DNA from: RBG-13-51-18 sp963739395
GTDB lineage: Bacteria; Chloroflexota; Dehalococcoidia; Dehalococcoidales; RBG-16-60-22
Direction of reading: 5' to 3'
DNA length: 64,000 nucleotides
NCBI GenBank assembly: GCA_963739395.1
Contig: CAVUAE010000001.1
Location: 310,001 to 374,000 of the forward strand
The position numbers and the translations under genes are program-made. Below are positions 9,059-17,506 of this stretch, piece after piece; position 1 is the first letter of the stretch; every line of letters starts with the position of its first letter. The notes under the pieces were generated by a model that was not told the origin of the DNA, searched no databases, and saw nothing but the letters and a program-made list of their open reading frames with translations.

Positions 9059-9799
9059 ATGAAAAAATATGTTCTAAATCGCGCCAGGACCTTCGCTTTA
9101 CTAAATTATCTTGCAGGGTCATCCAGTGACACCGACCAGTCTCTTTACCTCCCGCCACGCCTTTCACCAATACAACTTGAAAATTTATTAAGTAATCTCA
9201 ACATTTCTCCAAAAGTGTCTAGCGAACTAAATAAATTTTCAATGACTTCCCCCACTGGTGCAGTAATTTTCCACGCCGAGGGGCAAATACGCCTGCTTGT
9301 ACCGCCATTTCCAATTCAGGAAACCACGGTTTTTTCAGCCGTGGAAATAAAACCTTTACGCTCGTTGCTGGAAAGGGATTATCTCATCGGTCTGGTGCTG
9401 GTGCGGCTGGGGTCTTACGGCATCGGTATTTGCCGGGGCGAAAAACTTTTAAGTCATAAGGTCGGCACCGGATTAGTTCACGGAAGGCACCGTCAGGGTG
9501 GTTCATCGGCACACCGCTTCGAGCGACATCGCGATAAACAGATTGAATCATTCCTTATCCGCGTTTGCGGTCATATCCGTGAGCAGTTTGAACCTCATGA
9601 AAAGTTAATGGATTACCTTGTCTACGGCGGCGCCCGTACGACGATTCTAATAGCACAGAAATACTGTCCCTGGCTAGAGAAGCTGGATAAGCCCACTCTC
9701 CCACCCCTCCTCGATATCCCCGAGCCGCGCTTGTCCGTATTGAAAGATGCCATCACTCGCGTCTGGTCAAGTACAGTTTATGAGTGGAGTGAAGACTAG
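9059..9799 (+). CDS. VLRF1-family (Vms1/eRF1-like) peptidyl-tRNA hydrolase
   Basis: 246 aa. The middle (about 95-185) matches my recollection of the actinobacterial/chloroflexal VLRF1 domain, a relative of eRF1 domain 2 and of Vms1/ANKZF1, which release nascent chains from stalled 60S/50S subunits. The hallmark stretch runs GTGLVHGRHRQGG then SSAHRFERHRDKQ. Upstream strands carry LVLVRLGSYGIG. The Gln I would expect just after the GG in this family is not evident (GGSSA), although Gln flanks it at RQGG and DKQ. It follows mutS2 at 55 bp on the same strand and may be co-transcribed, which points to ribosome quality control. Its end overlaps the convergent sirtuin gene by 4 bp. Confidence 0.72.
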   Translation: MKKYVLNRARTFALLNYLAGSSSDTDQSLYLPPRLSPIQLENLLSNLNISPKVSSELNKFSMTSPTGAVIFHAEGQIRLLVPPFPIQETTVFSAVEIKPLRSLLERDYLIGLVLVRLGSYGIGICRGEKLLSHKVGTGLVHGRHRQGGSSAHRFERHRDKQIESFLIRVCGHIREQFEPHEKLMDYLVYGGARTTILIAQKYCPWLEKLDKPTLPPLLDIPEPRLSVLKDAITRVWSSTVYEWSED

Positions 9800-10497
9800 G
9801 AATTATTCGTAAGCATTTCTTTCAGTTTCTTAATTACCAGCGGCAGCACTTCGCCAATCTTCTCGTCAAAACGAAGGTGGGCATGTTTATCTAATGGCGT
9901 TTCGCCCTGGTTGATAATCACCAGCTTAGCACCTGCCTCCATAGCCACAGCGGGCATATCCGCCGCCGGATAGACCACCAGACTGGAACCAACGACGATA
10001 AAGAGTTCACACATCTGTGAATGCTTATAAGATTCCTGCAGGTCTTTAGCCGGCAATGGGTCCCCGAAGTTGACGACTGTGGACTTTAAACTACCACCGC
10101 ATAAGGGACATTTATCTTCCCTCTCTGCCCGGTCCATCTTAAACTCACAGGCAACACAACGTACCTTGGTGAGATTGCCATGCAGTTCCGCCAACTTTTC
10201 CGGCTTTATGCCTGACTTTAAATGTAGATTATCTACATTCTGGGAGATAAGAAACGCCAGTTTACCTAGATTTTGTAGCTCGAAAATAGCAATATGCCCG
10301 CTGTTGGGCTCGACACCTGTCCAGTCTTGCTGCGGTGTTGCCAGTCCTTTATCCCGCCTCGTCCAAAGTCCATCCGGTCCACGGAAATCACGCAGGCCTG
10401 ACTCCGTGCTAATGCCCGCGCCGGTAAAGACCACCGTATAACGCGACTCCGCGATTAATTGTGCTAATTTATCGATTCTCTGTTTTAAATCGGTCAT
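9796..10497 (-). CDS. cobB: NAD-dependent protein deacylase, sirtuin (CobB type)
   Basis: 233 aa Sir2-family enzyme that removes acyl groups from lysines using NAD(+). Visible motifs are GAGIST and GLRDFRGPDGLW for NAD binding, SQNVDNLH, the catalytic His in ELHGNL, a four-Cys zinc ribbon (CVAC and CPLC, 17 residues between), VVGSSLVVYPA and the final INQGETP. The length and zinc site fit class U/III bacterial sirtuins. It is transcribed towards the VLRF1 gene and overlaps its last 4 bp. A terminator for the next upstream gene lies just before it, so it is probably a single-gene unit. Confidence 0.93.
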   Translation of the reverse strand: MTDLKQRIDKLAQLIAESRYTVVFTGAGISTESGLRDFRGPDGLWTRRDKGLATPQQDWTGVEPNSGHIAIFELQNLGKLAFLISQNVDNLHLKSGIKPEKLAELHGNLTKVRCVACEFKMDRAEREDKCPLCGGSLKSTVVNFGDPLPAKDLQESYKHSQMCELFIVVGSSLVVYPAADMPAVAMEAGAKLVIINQGETPLDKHAHLRFDEKIGEVLPLVIKKLKEMLTNNS

Positions 10498-10544
10498 TAT
10501 TTATCCCTATAAAATAATATCCTTATGCTTATAATCCGTCAATA

Positions 10545-10573
10545 AAAAAGCCCGGCGTTTATACCGGGCTTTA
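10545..10573 (-). terminator. Rho-independent terminator of the small zinc-ribbon gene
   Basis: AAAGCCCGG and CCGGGCTTT form a perfect 9-bp stem with an 8-base loop. On the minus strand it is followed by a T-run (TTTTTTATT). It separates the zinc-ribbon gene from cobB. Confidence 0.85.
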
Positions 10574-10598
10574 ATATCTTGTTATGGTATAATTCCCG

Positions 10599-10811
10599 CT
10601 ATTTATTACGAGGATTATCTTTTTTATTGATATTCGCCTTCTTGATGCGTGCAGGCTCGACGGCTTTGATTATCCTGTTCTGATACATAACACCAAGGTC
10701 TTTTATGTACGCGCACTGTAAGCATTGCTCGTACCAGCCGTTATAATCCCTATCCAGATATAAATTTCCCCCACATTTGGGGCAGCGTCCGCCAGTCTTA
10801 ACTTTTCCCAT
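10599..10811 (-). CDS. Small zinc-ribbon protein
   Basis: 70 aa. An N-terminal zinc ribbon uses CPKC (residues 10-13) and CLQC (about 31-34), separated by an aromatic strand with DRDYNGWYEQ. A basic, lysine-rich tail follows, suggesting nucleic-acid or ribosome contact. I cannot assign a family. Similar stand-alone ribbons in Dehalococcoidia are annotated as hypothetical. It has its own terminator, so it is expressed alone. Confidence 0.65.
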   Translation of the reverse strand: MGKVKTGGRCPKCGGNLYLDRDYNGWYEQCLQCAYIKDLGVMYQNRIIKAVEPARIKKANINKKDNPRNK

Positions 10812-10847
10812 ATCCTTCCTTCTTTCTAAAAACCTCTTTTTGTTGTA

Positions 10848-10876
10848 ATTAGCAGTCTTGCTTCGTGACTGCTAAT
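10848..10876. other. 10-bp stem-loop in the zinc-ribbon / reductase spacer
   Basis: ATTAGCAGTC and GACTGCTAAT form a perfect 10-bp stem with a 9-base loop. It has only a weak T-rich tail on the plus side and none on the minus side. It could be a terminator remnant or a leader structure for the zinc-ribbon gene. Confidence 0.45.
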
Positions 10877-10954
10877 GATATTTTAATGCCCTTTTTACCA
10901 GCTGTCAATAGGCTATTCTACTTAATTTAGGGAAAATTATTTTCGTGTAAGAGT

Positions 10955-11716
10955 CTACCAAACCTTAGGTATCAGCGCCTTACGTTCGGCAGGATATTCG
11001 GAGAAGTTTCTTTTATACCAGGCATGGTTGGCACGGGCACGCGGCAGTAGATTAGCCACCGTCCAGAAAGCGAAAGCCAGCCCCGCCATAGACCAGGTAG
11101 CTATTGCCCAACCTATCCAGATAGTTATCTCACCGAGGTAGTTGGGACTGCTTACCCAGCGGTAGAGTCGGTGGTCGGATATTTTATAACCCGATTCGCC
11201 TATCTTTCTTAAGCTACGTAACGCCAGGTCGGCTTGGCGATTGATGATATAGCCAAGGACAAAAAGAATAATGCCGATGATAAAGCGAGGGTCGGTTAGC
11301 CAAGAATTACTGTACCCGCCGGAAAAACCGAAGATATAACGTCCATTAAGATAGCCGTTCATCAAATTAAAGAGGAAACCAAAGCCGATAATCGATAACG
11401 GCAAATGACGCGCCGTGCCGCGTAAACTGAAAGGATAGATGAAGGCTCGATGCAGATAATGCAGTTCCCATAACACAAGAAAAACCAAGGTGACTGCGGT
11501 AATTTTTGCATTTCCGAAGAAAAGGCAGGCGGCGAAAACGAGCGGCGCCGGAGCTTCCATCAACACCCAGCCTAGTTTATTCCCTACCGCATATCCCCAG
11601 CCCTTTCGTGTATGGCGTCCGTAAGGGGCAGCGATAAAAAACAGCGCTATAAAAATAATCAACGCTACCGCAAACCAGGCTATCAACAGGCTGTTATAAA
11701 TCGTTCGCTCGTCCAT
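10955..11716 (-). CDS. Steroid 5-alpha-reductase C-terminal-domain membrane protein
   Basis: 253 aa polytopic membrane protein with about six helices. The C-terminal third has the signature of the 3-oxo-5-alpha-steroid 4-dehydrogenase/DUF1295 fold: the YRWVSSPNYLGEI segment, an aromatic helix, RARANHAWYKRNF and the terminal YPAERKALIPKVW. Family members are NADPH-dependent reductases of enone double bonds in steroids or polyprenoids. I set the start at the ATG at 11716, which has AGGA upstream and begins 1 bp after the stop of the preceding SDR gene. The reading frame continues 43 codons further upstream only as overlap with that gene. The substrate is unknown. Bacterial membrane terpenoids are as likely as steroids. 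Confidence 0.78.
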   Translation of the reverse strand: MDERTIYNSLLIAWFAVALIIFIALFFIAAPYGRHTRKGWGYAVGNKLGWVLMEAPAPLVFAACLFFGNAKITAVTLVFLVLWELHYLHRAFIYPFSLRGTARHLPLSIIGFGFLFNLMNGYLNGRYIFGFSGGYSNSWLTDPRFIIGIILFVLGYIINRQADLALRSLRKIGESGYKISDHRLYRWVSSPNYLGEITIWIGWAIATWSMAGLAFAFWTVANLLPRARANHAWYKRNFSEYPAERKALIPKVW

Positions 11717-11717
11717 T

Positions 11718-12725
11718 TCAATTCCTGGGACTTGATTTCTTAGGTAGGTCAAGCTGGCCGTTGGATTCAAACCAATGTAGAGTATCAGCCAACGTTTCGC
11801 GGAAAGGTCGGGGCTGATAACCGAGTTCGCGTGTTGCCTTCTCATGGCTGATGTGCCGATTGCTTTTTAGAGCTCGTAGAGAAACACTGGTATAAAGTGG
11901 TCGTCTGCGTATGAAATGACTATAACCTTCAATAAATGGCGCACCGAGATGCGCCAGCCACAGCGGACAAACAAATTTATCCGTATAAATACCGGTGATT
12001 TCTTTTATTATTACAGCGATATCTACCATAGATACCCAATGGCCTGACATTAAATAACTCGCTCCAGCAGGCGCTTTAGCTTCTGCCATCATGGCTCCAG
12101 CAACGACGTCGCGCGCATCCACCCAGTCAAATCCGCCGGTTACTAGTCCTGGCAATTTACGTCTGGCTATCGACATTAGAGCCTCGCCGAAGAATGACGG
12201 CTGGTAATCGTGCGGCCCGAAGACCGCTGTCGGATAAATAATCACGGCATCAAGTCCCTTTTCTATTCCCGCCCGAACTTCCCGTTCAGCAGCAGCTTTG
12301 GAGCGGTCGTAGGGTGGGCACCCTCTCGAATCAACTAAAGGTCGTCTTTCGTCCACAGGAATAGTTAAAGGCTCTTGTACTAAAGCGTGTATCGAGCTGA
12401 AATGAATGAGACGGCGTACGCCCTGACGTCGGCAAGCTTCGACGACATTCCGCGTGCCTTTAACATTTATCTCTTCCAGTAGCGACCAATTAGCCATCGA
12501 AAGGGAGATAGAAGCAGCCAGGTGATAGACCACATCAACCCCCTGAAACGCGCGGCATATTGAGTCAAAGTCGCGCACATCGCCTGTTACCTTCTCAACA
12601 GGAAGTCCATTGATAGCACGGTGATTAACGTGCACCAGGCAGCGAGTGGGAATGCCTTTATCAACTAAAGCGCGTATCAGATTGGCGCCGATATGCCCGT
12701 TAGCGCCGGTTATAGCAACAGTCAT
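11718..12725 (-). CDS. Extended SDR, NAD-dependent epimerase / 3-beta-hydroxysteroid-dehydrogenase-like
   Basis: 335 aa. The Rossmann motif GANGHIG starts at residue 7, followed by the GDVRD and YHLAA segments, the catalytic FSSIHAL Ser, the YDRSK Tyr/Lys pair, and VFGPHDY. This is the layout of the extended SDR group that includes 3-beta-HSD, NSDHL and dihydroflavonol reductases. It is the first gene of a two-gene operon with the steroid-reductase-like protein. Together they could oxidise a 3-hydroxy group and reduce a neighbouring double bond, but sugar-nucleotide epimerase activity cannot be excluded. Soluble, with no membrane segment seen. Confidence 0.8.
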   Translation of the reverse strand: MTVAITGANGHIGANLIRALVDKGIPTRCLVHVNHRAINGLPVEKVTGDVRDFDSICRAFQGVDVVYHLAASISLSMANWSLLEEINVKGTRNVVEACRRQGVRRLIHFSSIHALVQEPLTIPVDERRPLVDSRGCPPYDRSKAAAEREVRAGIEKGLDAVIIYPTAVFGPHDYQPSFFGEALMSIARRKLPGLVTGGFDWVDARDVVAGAMMAEAKAPAGASYLMSGHWVSMVDIAVIIKEITGIYTDKFVCPLWLAHLGAPFIEGYSHFIRRRPLYTSVSLRALKSNRHISHEKATRELGYQPRPFRETLADTLHWFESNGQLDLPKKSSPRN

Positions 12726-12865
12726 TGAGCCACATTATAGCATAGATAGTCTAGGCATTACCAAGCTAGGTTAAAATTGTCACGTCTATCACAAAATGAT
12801 ACGATGAATATAGGCTGGCTCATATTGGTTGACTCGCCTATTTTCCTTGACGATATTTAGTTTCG

Positions 12866-14086
12866 ATGATAGTAAAACGAAATCCTAATTATAAATGGTA
12901 TATCCTGTTTCTCACGATGCTGATTTATGCCATTGTCGCCGGAACGTGCCGACTTTGTATGCCGGTACTTTTCAAGCAGATAGGTGACGACCTTGGCTTA
13001 AGTGTAGTAGCCATCGGCACGGTTTGGGGTATGGACCCCCTGGCTGGAGTTTTCATCGGTTTGCCCGGCGGTTTACTCGTCGACCGCTTCGGCACGAAAC
13101 GAACTCTTACTGTTCTCTGTATATTGGCTGGTATTTTTTGTGCTTTACGCGGGTTCTCAACTAACTTCCTTACACTAGCAATCACCATGTTCCTCTTCGG
13201 TTTAATGGCAGCCGCAGTGCCAAGCGTCGTACCCAAGGTCACGGCGGAGTGGTTTAGCGGAGAAAAATTGGGGCTGGCTAACGCCCTACTCAATGTTGCC
13301 TGGCCTATCGGTTCGATGGTCGCCACCCAATTCAGCGCCACGGTTTTTGCGCCGGCTCTCGGCGGCTGGCGTAACGTATTATTTCTTTATGGTGCACCGG
13401 CTTTCGCACTAGGTTTACTATGGCTTTTTACCGGTCGCGAGCCTGACAAAACAGTAAACCCGGAAATACTCACTAAAAAAATATCTTTCCGCCAGTCAAT
13501 ATCTTACGTTATCCGCATTAAAGAGGTCTGGATAATCGGGCTGGTGACAATGATGCTCTGGGGAGCTACCATGGGATATGTAGGCTATTTACCGCTTTAT
13601 TTGCGTAATATAGGTTGGGACGCCACCAGTGCCGATAGCACGATTACACTTCTGAGCCTGATGATGTGCCTTGGCTCCGTGCCGATGGTGTTATTATCAG
13701 ATAAACTCAAGACGCGTAAAGGAGTACTGGTAGTCTGTATCGGGGCAGTAGTTATCTTCCTGGCACTGCTACCTTTCGTCAATGCAACGTGGATATGGAT
13801 ATTAATCTCTATTAGCAGCTTTTTACGTTCCGGTGCTAACTCACTCTTTAATGTAATGATACTCGAGACTAAAGGGGTTGGCGCTGCTTACGGCGGTGCG
13901 GCTATCGGTCTGGCTAGTACCGTATCAATGATTGGCGCCTTTGCATCGCCACCACTGGGTAATAGCCTGGCGCAATATGGTGAAGGCATGCCTTTTATCT
14001 TCTGGTCGGGTCTGGCGGCAGCAAGTCTTGCACTATTATATTTAATTAAATCCAAGAAAAGCCAGCCTACACCTTATCAGCGATAA
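12866..14086 (+). CDS. MFS transporter (CynX/NimT- or OFA-like)
   Basis: 406 aa, 12 predicted membrane helices. An MFS loop 2-3 motif is visible as GGLLVDRFGTKRTL, and helix 5 has the usual glycine-rich ALLNVAWPIGSM. The C-terminal half repeats the fold with SDKLKTRKG. It probably moves an organic anion or a small solute, but the substrate cannot be told from sequence. Its last 20 bp overlap the convergent yjbQ gene. Confidence 0.8.
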   Translation: MIVKRNPNYKWYILFLTMLIYAIVAGTCRLCMPVLFKQIGDDLGLSVVAIGTVWGMDPLAGVFIGLPGGLLVDRFGTKRTLTVLCILAGIFCALRGFSTNFLTLAITMFLFGLMAAAVPSVVPKVTAEWFSGEKLGLANALLNVAWPIGSMVATQFSATVFAPALGGWRNVLFLYGAPAFALGLLWLFTGREPDKTVNPEILTKKISFRQSISYVIRIKEVWIIGLVTMMLWGATMGYVGYLPLYLRNIGWDATSADSTITLLSLMMCLGSVPMVLLSDKLKTRKGVLVVCIGAVVIFLALLPFVNATWIWILISISSFLRSGANSLFNVMILETKGVGAAYGGAAIGLASTVSMIGAFASPPLGNSLAQYGEGMPFIFWSGLAAASLALLYLIKSKKSQPTPYQR

Positions 14087-14471
14087 TTTCAACCAATACA
14101 TTACGACTTCTCGGTCCGTCAAACTCACCGAAGAAAATGCCCTGCCAAGTCCCCAGCGCCAAATCCCCGTATTGAATTATCACCGTCACCGAGCTGCCGA
14201 TTAACGTAGCTTTTATGTGCGCCGCTGCGTTCCCCTCCCCATGTTTATACTTCCCTCGCTGTGGCACCATCGTTTCTAACTGCGTCGCGATATCATTCAC
14301 GACATCGGGGTCGGCATGCTCGTTAATCATCACGCCTGCTGTGGTATGCGGGACATAGACTAAACAAATACCGCTCTTAACCCCGCTCTCCTTTACCACT
14401 TCCCTCACCTTGTGAGTAATTTCCCGAAATTCCACTTGAGAATATGTCTTTATGTCAAGTTTTTGCATCAT
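14067..14471 (-). CDS. YjbQ/UPF0047 family protein
   Basis: About 134 aa, the usual length of the YjbQ family (secondary thiamine-phosphate synthase activity has been reported for members). Conserved features are HTTAGVMINEHADPDV near residue 43, the GEGNAAAHIKA loop and GTWQGIFFGEFDGPR near the C-terminus, giving the conserved His/Asp/Glu set. A GTG at 14483 could also start it, but GAGGT lies 5 bp before the ATG at 14471, which I prefer. It overlaps the end of the convergent MFS gene by 20 bp. Confidence 0.85.
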   Translation of the reverse strand: MMQKLDIKTYSQVEFREITHKVREVVKESGVKSGICLVYVPHTTAGVMINEHADPDVVNDIATQLETMVPQRGKYKHGEGNAAAHIKATLIGSSVTVIIQYGDLALGTWQGIFFGEFDGPRSRNVLVEIIADKV

Positions 14472-14547
14472 AATTGACCTCACGTCCCAACTTTATCCTA
14501 TATCCTACACTATCTTGACCGTTACAGGGAAACACGTTACACTATAA

Positions 14548-14582
14548 ATAGGATCCTTCGGCAAGCTCAGGGTGGTCAGGAG
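14548..14582. repeat. Dispersed repeat, CAAGCTCAGGGTGG family
   Basis: The spacer upstream of the FmdB-like gene carries GGATCCTTCGGCAAGCTCAGG. A related unit occurs inverted at about 51893-51913 (CCCTCGACAAGCTCGGGGTA on the minus strand). It is likely a mobile intergenic repeat. Confidence 0.45.
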
Positions 14583-14594
14583 AATAAGAATTAC

Positions 14595-14834
14595 ATGCCT
14601 ATCTATGAATATGTTTGCTCTAGTTGTCATGCCAAGTTCGAGCAGATGCGTCCATTAAGCCAATCATCGCAGGACGCAGAATGCCCGAAATGTCATAAGC
14701 CCTCCCGCCGCAAGATGTCCTCTTTCGCCGCCTTTACCACCAGCGTTAGCGGCGTACCGACAAGAGTTTCCGGTACCAGCGGCAGTTCTTGTTCCAGCTG
14801 CAGCTCCGGCAACTGTTCTACCTGCGCTTCGTAA
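14595..14834 (+). CDS. FmdB-family zinc-ribbon protein
   Basis: 79 aa. It begins MPIYEYVCSSC, the hallmark of the FmdB/CxxC_CxxC_SSSS family, with the second knuckle CPKC at about 33-36. A Ser/Gly/Cys-rich tail (SSCSSCSSGNCSTC) follows, as is typical of these proteins. FmdB was named as a regulator of formamidase/amidase genes, but most members are uncharacterised, and small zinc ribbons of this kind may bind nucleic acid or metal. It is transcribed alone. Confidence 0.85.
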   Translation: MPIYEYVCSSCHAKFEQMRPLSQSSQDAECPKCHKPSRRKMSSFAAFTTSVSGVPTRVSGTSGSSCSSCSSGNCSTCAS

Positions 14835-14973
14835 CATAGCCGGACTATTACTAATTACTGTTCCCTTTTTGCCAACCTTTCATATAATTCCGTTGACATG
14901 TTGAATATTTAATGCTATTCTTCCATTCAAAACCTATTTTATTTTTGAAAGTATCTGATTAACGAGGTGAAGT

Positions 14974-15540
14974 ATGAAGCATTTTAGCCTCCTATTTACA
15001 TTATTCATATGTATAATTCTTATATCAGGCTGTAATTCAGGTACCTCTACAGTTCCCACTTTCACTAATACCGTAGGTCAAACCGCCACTCCAACGAATG
15101 CACCAACAACGACGTCTCCCTCTCCCCAGGACTACCAGGTTTTAGTCAACACCATGTTAAATAATGAACCCGTTAACGATTCAAATACTCAAGTTTTGAC
15201 AGGAAACACTCTCAACATTCGTAGCGTGCTCCGATGTGCCTTAGACGGTCTGATAGGTGCCCCTATTATACAAATAATGGATTCAAATGCGAATATTGTT
15301 GTTTCTTGGTATCTTAGCGAGGATTTTCACATGGTTTCGGGACTGGAATTTTCGCAAAATTATTACCCGATTAGTTCAGGAATACAATATATCTTAGATG
15401 TTACTTGGGATTTGAAAGATATGTTTACAAATGTCAGAGTTCCGCCAGGTCAATACACTTTACAGGTAACCGTTTATTCTGATGAAAGTAACTCATTTCT
15501 GCCAACAAATGAAGGGAGCTTCACTCTTACTTTAAACTGA
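14974..15540 (+). CDS. Uncharacterised lipoprotein
   Basis: 188 aa. The signal peptide ends in LISGC (Cys about 20), followed by a Thr/Pro/Ser-rich linker to about residue 50 and then a beta-rich domain. The pattern of the latter part (RVPPGQYTLQVTV) resembles secreted Ig-like domains of the BsuPI type, but this is too weak to assign. The start ATG follows GAGGTGA. A lone gene, outer-surface localisation predicted. Confidence 0.6.
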   Translation: MKHFSLLFTLFICIILISGCNSGTSTVPTFTNTVGQTATPTNAPTTTSPSPQDYQVLVNTMLNNEPVNDSNTQVLTGNTLNIRSVLRCALDGLIGAPIIQIMDSNANIVVSWYLSEDFHMVSGLEFSQNYYPISSGIQYILDVTWDLKDMFTNVRVPPGQYTLQVTVYSDESNSFLPTNEGSFTLTLN

Positions 15541-15614
15541 TAATTGTACTCTGCCCCCTTTTGACACCCCTGCCTTAAAGCTGTTAATCTTTACTATAAT
15601 TATTTTTAAGGCAG

Positions 15615-16136
15615 GTGGTCGTCATCAACTCCACAGAATCAGAAAATAAGAACCATTTCCATTGGAAATACGTTATCCTGCCGGTAACTTTCTTTGCCCT
15701 TTCTATCATCCTGGCTGCCTGTTTCTATCCCCTGCTGCCAAATGATGTAGCCTATCACTTTCAGAACGACATACCTGATAAGTGGCTTTCGCGTGGCAGT
15801 TACATCGGCTGGATGATTATCCCTCAGGTCGTTTTTACTCTCCTCGCCCTGGCTGTCGTCCGTCTAACGATGTTGACATCACGATATATGCAGGGTAAAG
15901 ACTCGCCACTAAACGATATCCTGCCGATTATGGGTAATATGATGGTGTTGCCCCAGATTGTAATTCTCTTTGCAATGATTGATTTTTTCCTATACAATGC
16001 GTATCAAATAAAACTGATTCCTATATGGATATTTACAGTTATAATTTTAGTAGTCGGCGCGGTTATATTAGCAATACTTTTTCTACGCGCCAGTCGCCGG
16101 GCACGCCGACGGCAAGTTAAACCCAGCCAGGAGTGA
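15615..16136 (+). CDS. DUF1648-like membrane protein
   Basis: 173 aa with four predicted helices (about 18-40, 62-84, 105-126, 133-156) and a basic C-terminus. Between helices 1 and 2 lies PLLPNDVAYHFQNDIPDKW, close to the DUF1648 signature (LPxxxxxHFxxxGxPDxW) found in SdpI-like proteins. Start codon GTG. The start is uncertain because AAGG is very close. It ends 5 bp before the glyS start, so the two may be co-transcribed. Confidence 0.6.
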   Translation: MVVINSTESENKNHFHWKYVILPVTFFALSIILAACFYPLLPNDVAYHFQNDIPDKWLSRGSYIGWMIIPQVVFTLLALAVVRLTMLTSRYMQGKDSPLNDILPIMGNMMVLPQIVILFAMIDFFLYNAYQIKLIPIWIFTVIILVVGAVILAILFLRASRRARRRQVKPSQE

Positions 16137-16141
16137 TATTA

Positions 16142-17506
16142 ATGCCAGAGAAAAGTAAACTAACCATGGATAAGCTCGTTTCGCTCTGCCAGCGGCGGGG
16201 CTTTATTTTCCCCAGCAGCGATATTTACGGGGGACTCTCCGGCTGCTGGGATTATGGTCCTGTGGGCATAGAATTAAAGCGTAATGTTAAACAAGCTTGG
16301 TGGCGGTCTATCGTCCAGCAGCGTGATGACATGGTCGGTTTAGACACCAGCATCCTGATGAACTCTAAAGTCTGGGAAGCCAGCGGCCATGTAACCAACT
16401 TCAAAGAACCGCTTGTCGAATGTAAAAACTGCCACTTGAGATGGAAAGCCGATGACCTGAAAGAAAATAAGTGTCCCTCCTGCGGCGGTGAACTCACCGA
16501 GGAACGCATGTTCAATACCATGTTCAAGACGTTCATCGGTCCGGTGGAAGAAGATGCCGCCGTTATCTATCTGCGGCCGGAGACGGCGCAGGGGATGTTC
16601 GTCAACTTCCAGAATGTCGTCAACACCACTCGCAAACGTCTGCCCTTCGGCATTGCGCAACAGGGGTCGGCTTTCCGCAACGAAATCACCACCGGCAACT
16701 TTATTTTCCGTAGCCGCGAGTTCGAGATAATGGAGTTCGAGTATTTTGTCAAGCCCGGGACTCAAGACAAGTGGTTTGAATACTGGGTCAATGAACGCTT
16801 TGAATGGTATCAAAAATTGGGCATCAATAAAGACCATCTGAAACTGCACCGCAAGAAAAAAGAAGACTTAGCCCATTATGCCATAGCCGGCGCCGATATC
16901 GAATACAATTTCCCCTGGGGCTGGGGCGAACTGGAAGGCATCGCCAACCGCACGGACTACGACCTCAAGCAGCACGCCAATGCCAGCGGCAAGTCCATGG
17001 AGTACTTTGACGACGAGACGAAGGAACACTACGTGCCGTATGTCGTCGAGCCATCGCTAGGAGTCGGCCGGGCAGTTCTCGTTTACCTCTGCGACGCGTA
17101 CGATGAAGAGCCCGATAAAGATGAGATACGTGTCGTCCTGCATTTCCACCCCGACCTCGCCCCCATTAAGGTTGCCGTGCTGCCCTTAAGCCGCAAGGAA
17201 AATCTGGCAGCCTTTGCCAAAGACGTATACGCCACCCTCCGTCCCTGCTTTACCACACAGTACGATGACACGCAAAGTATCGGACGACGCTACCGCCGCC
17301 AGGACGAGCTGGGCACGCCCTATTGCGTCACTATCGACTTCGAGTCGCTAAACGACAACATGGCAACGATTAGAGAGCGTGACAGTATGAACCAGATACG
17401 CGTGCCCGTCGCCGCCTTAAAGAATACCCTGCTCGCTAAACTCTCCGGCGAAGACTTATTTGTCCTGCCGGAGGGCGGCAAGATATGGAAAGAAGAGAAA
17501 AAATAG
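16142..17506 (+). CDS. glyS: Glycyl-tRNA synthetase (eukaryote/archaeal-type homodimer)
   Basis: 454 aa class II synthetase charging tRNA-Gly. Visible features are the N-terminal CQRRGFIFPSSDIYGG, motif 1 region, a zinc knuckle CKNCHLRWKA with CPSCGG (about 95-120), motif 2 around FRNEITTGNFIFRSREFE, EMEYF-type segment EFEYFVKPG, motif 3 GVGRAVL and a C-terminal anticodon-binding domain. This is the alpha2 type, not the bacterial alpha2beta2 GlyQ/GlyS. I chose the ATG at 16142 because GGAG lies 8 bp upstream. The GTG at 16133 is inside that site. Its end overlaps the next gene by 22 bp. Confidence 0.94.
   Translation: MPEKSKLTMDKLVSLCQRRGFIFPSSDIYGGLSGCWDYGPVGIELKRNVKQAWWRSIVQQRDDMVGLDTSILMNSKVWEASGHVTNFKEPLVECKNCHLRWKADDLKENKCPSCGGELTEERMFNTMFKTFIGPVEEDAAVIYLRPETAQGMFVNFQNVVNTTRKRLPFGIAQQGSAFRNEITTGNFIFRSREFEIMEFEYFVKPGTQDKWFEYWVNERFEWYQKLGINKDHLKLHRKKKEDLAHYAIAGADIEYNFPWGWGELEGIANRTDYDLKQHANASGKSMEYFDDETKEHYVPYVVEPSLGVGRAVLVYLCDAYDEEPDKDEIRVVLHFHPDLAPIKVAVLPLSRKENLAAFAKDVYATLRPCFTTQYDDTQSIGRRYRRQDELGTPYCVTIDFESLNDNMATIRERDSMNQIRVPVAALKNTLLAKLSGEDLFVLPEGGKIWKEEKK

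Noticed and set aside
15541..16141. T-box leader before glyS
   Set aside because: The interval is filled by the DUF1648-like gene ending 5 bp before glyS, and no T-box GGTGG element or terminator stem was found.
16340..16849. 169-codon open frame opposite glyS
   Set aside because: Antisense to conserved GlyRS motifs 1 and 2, with no start signal.
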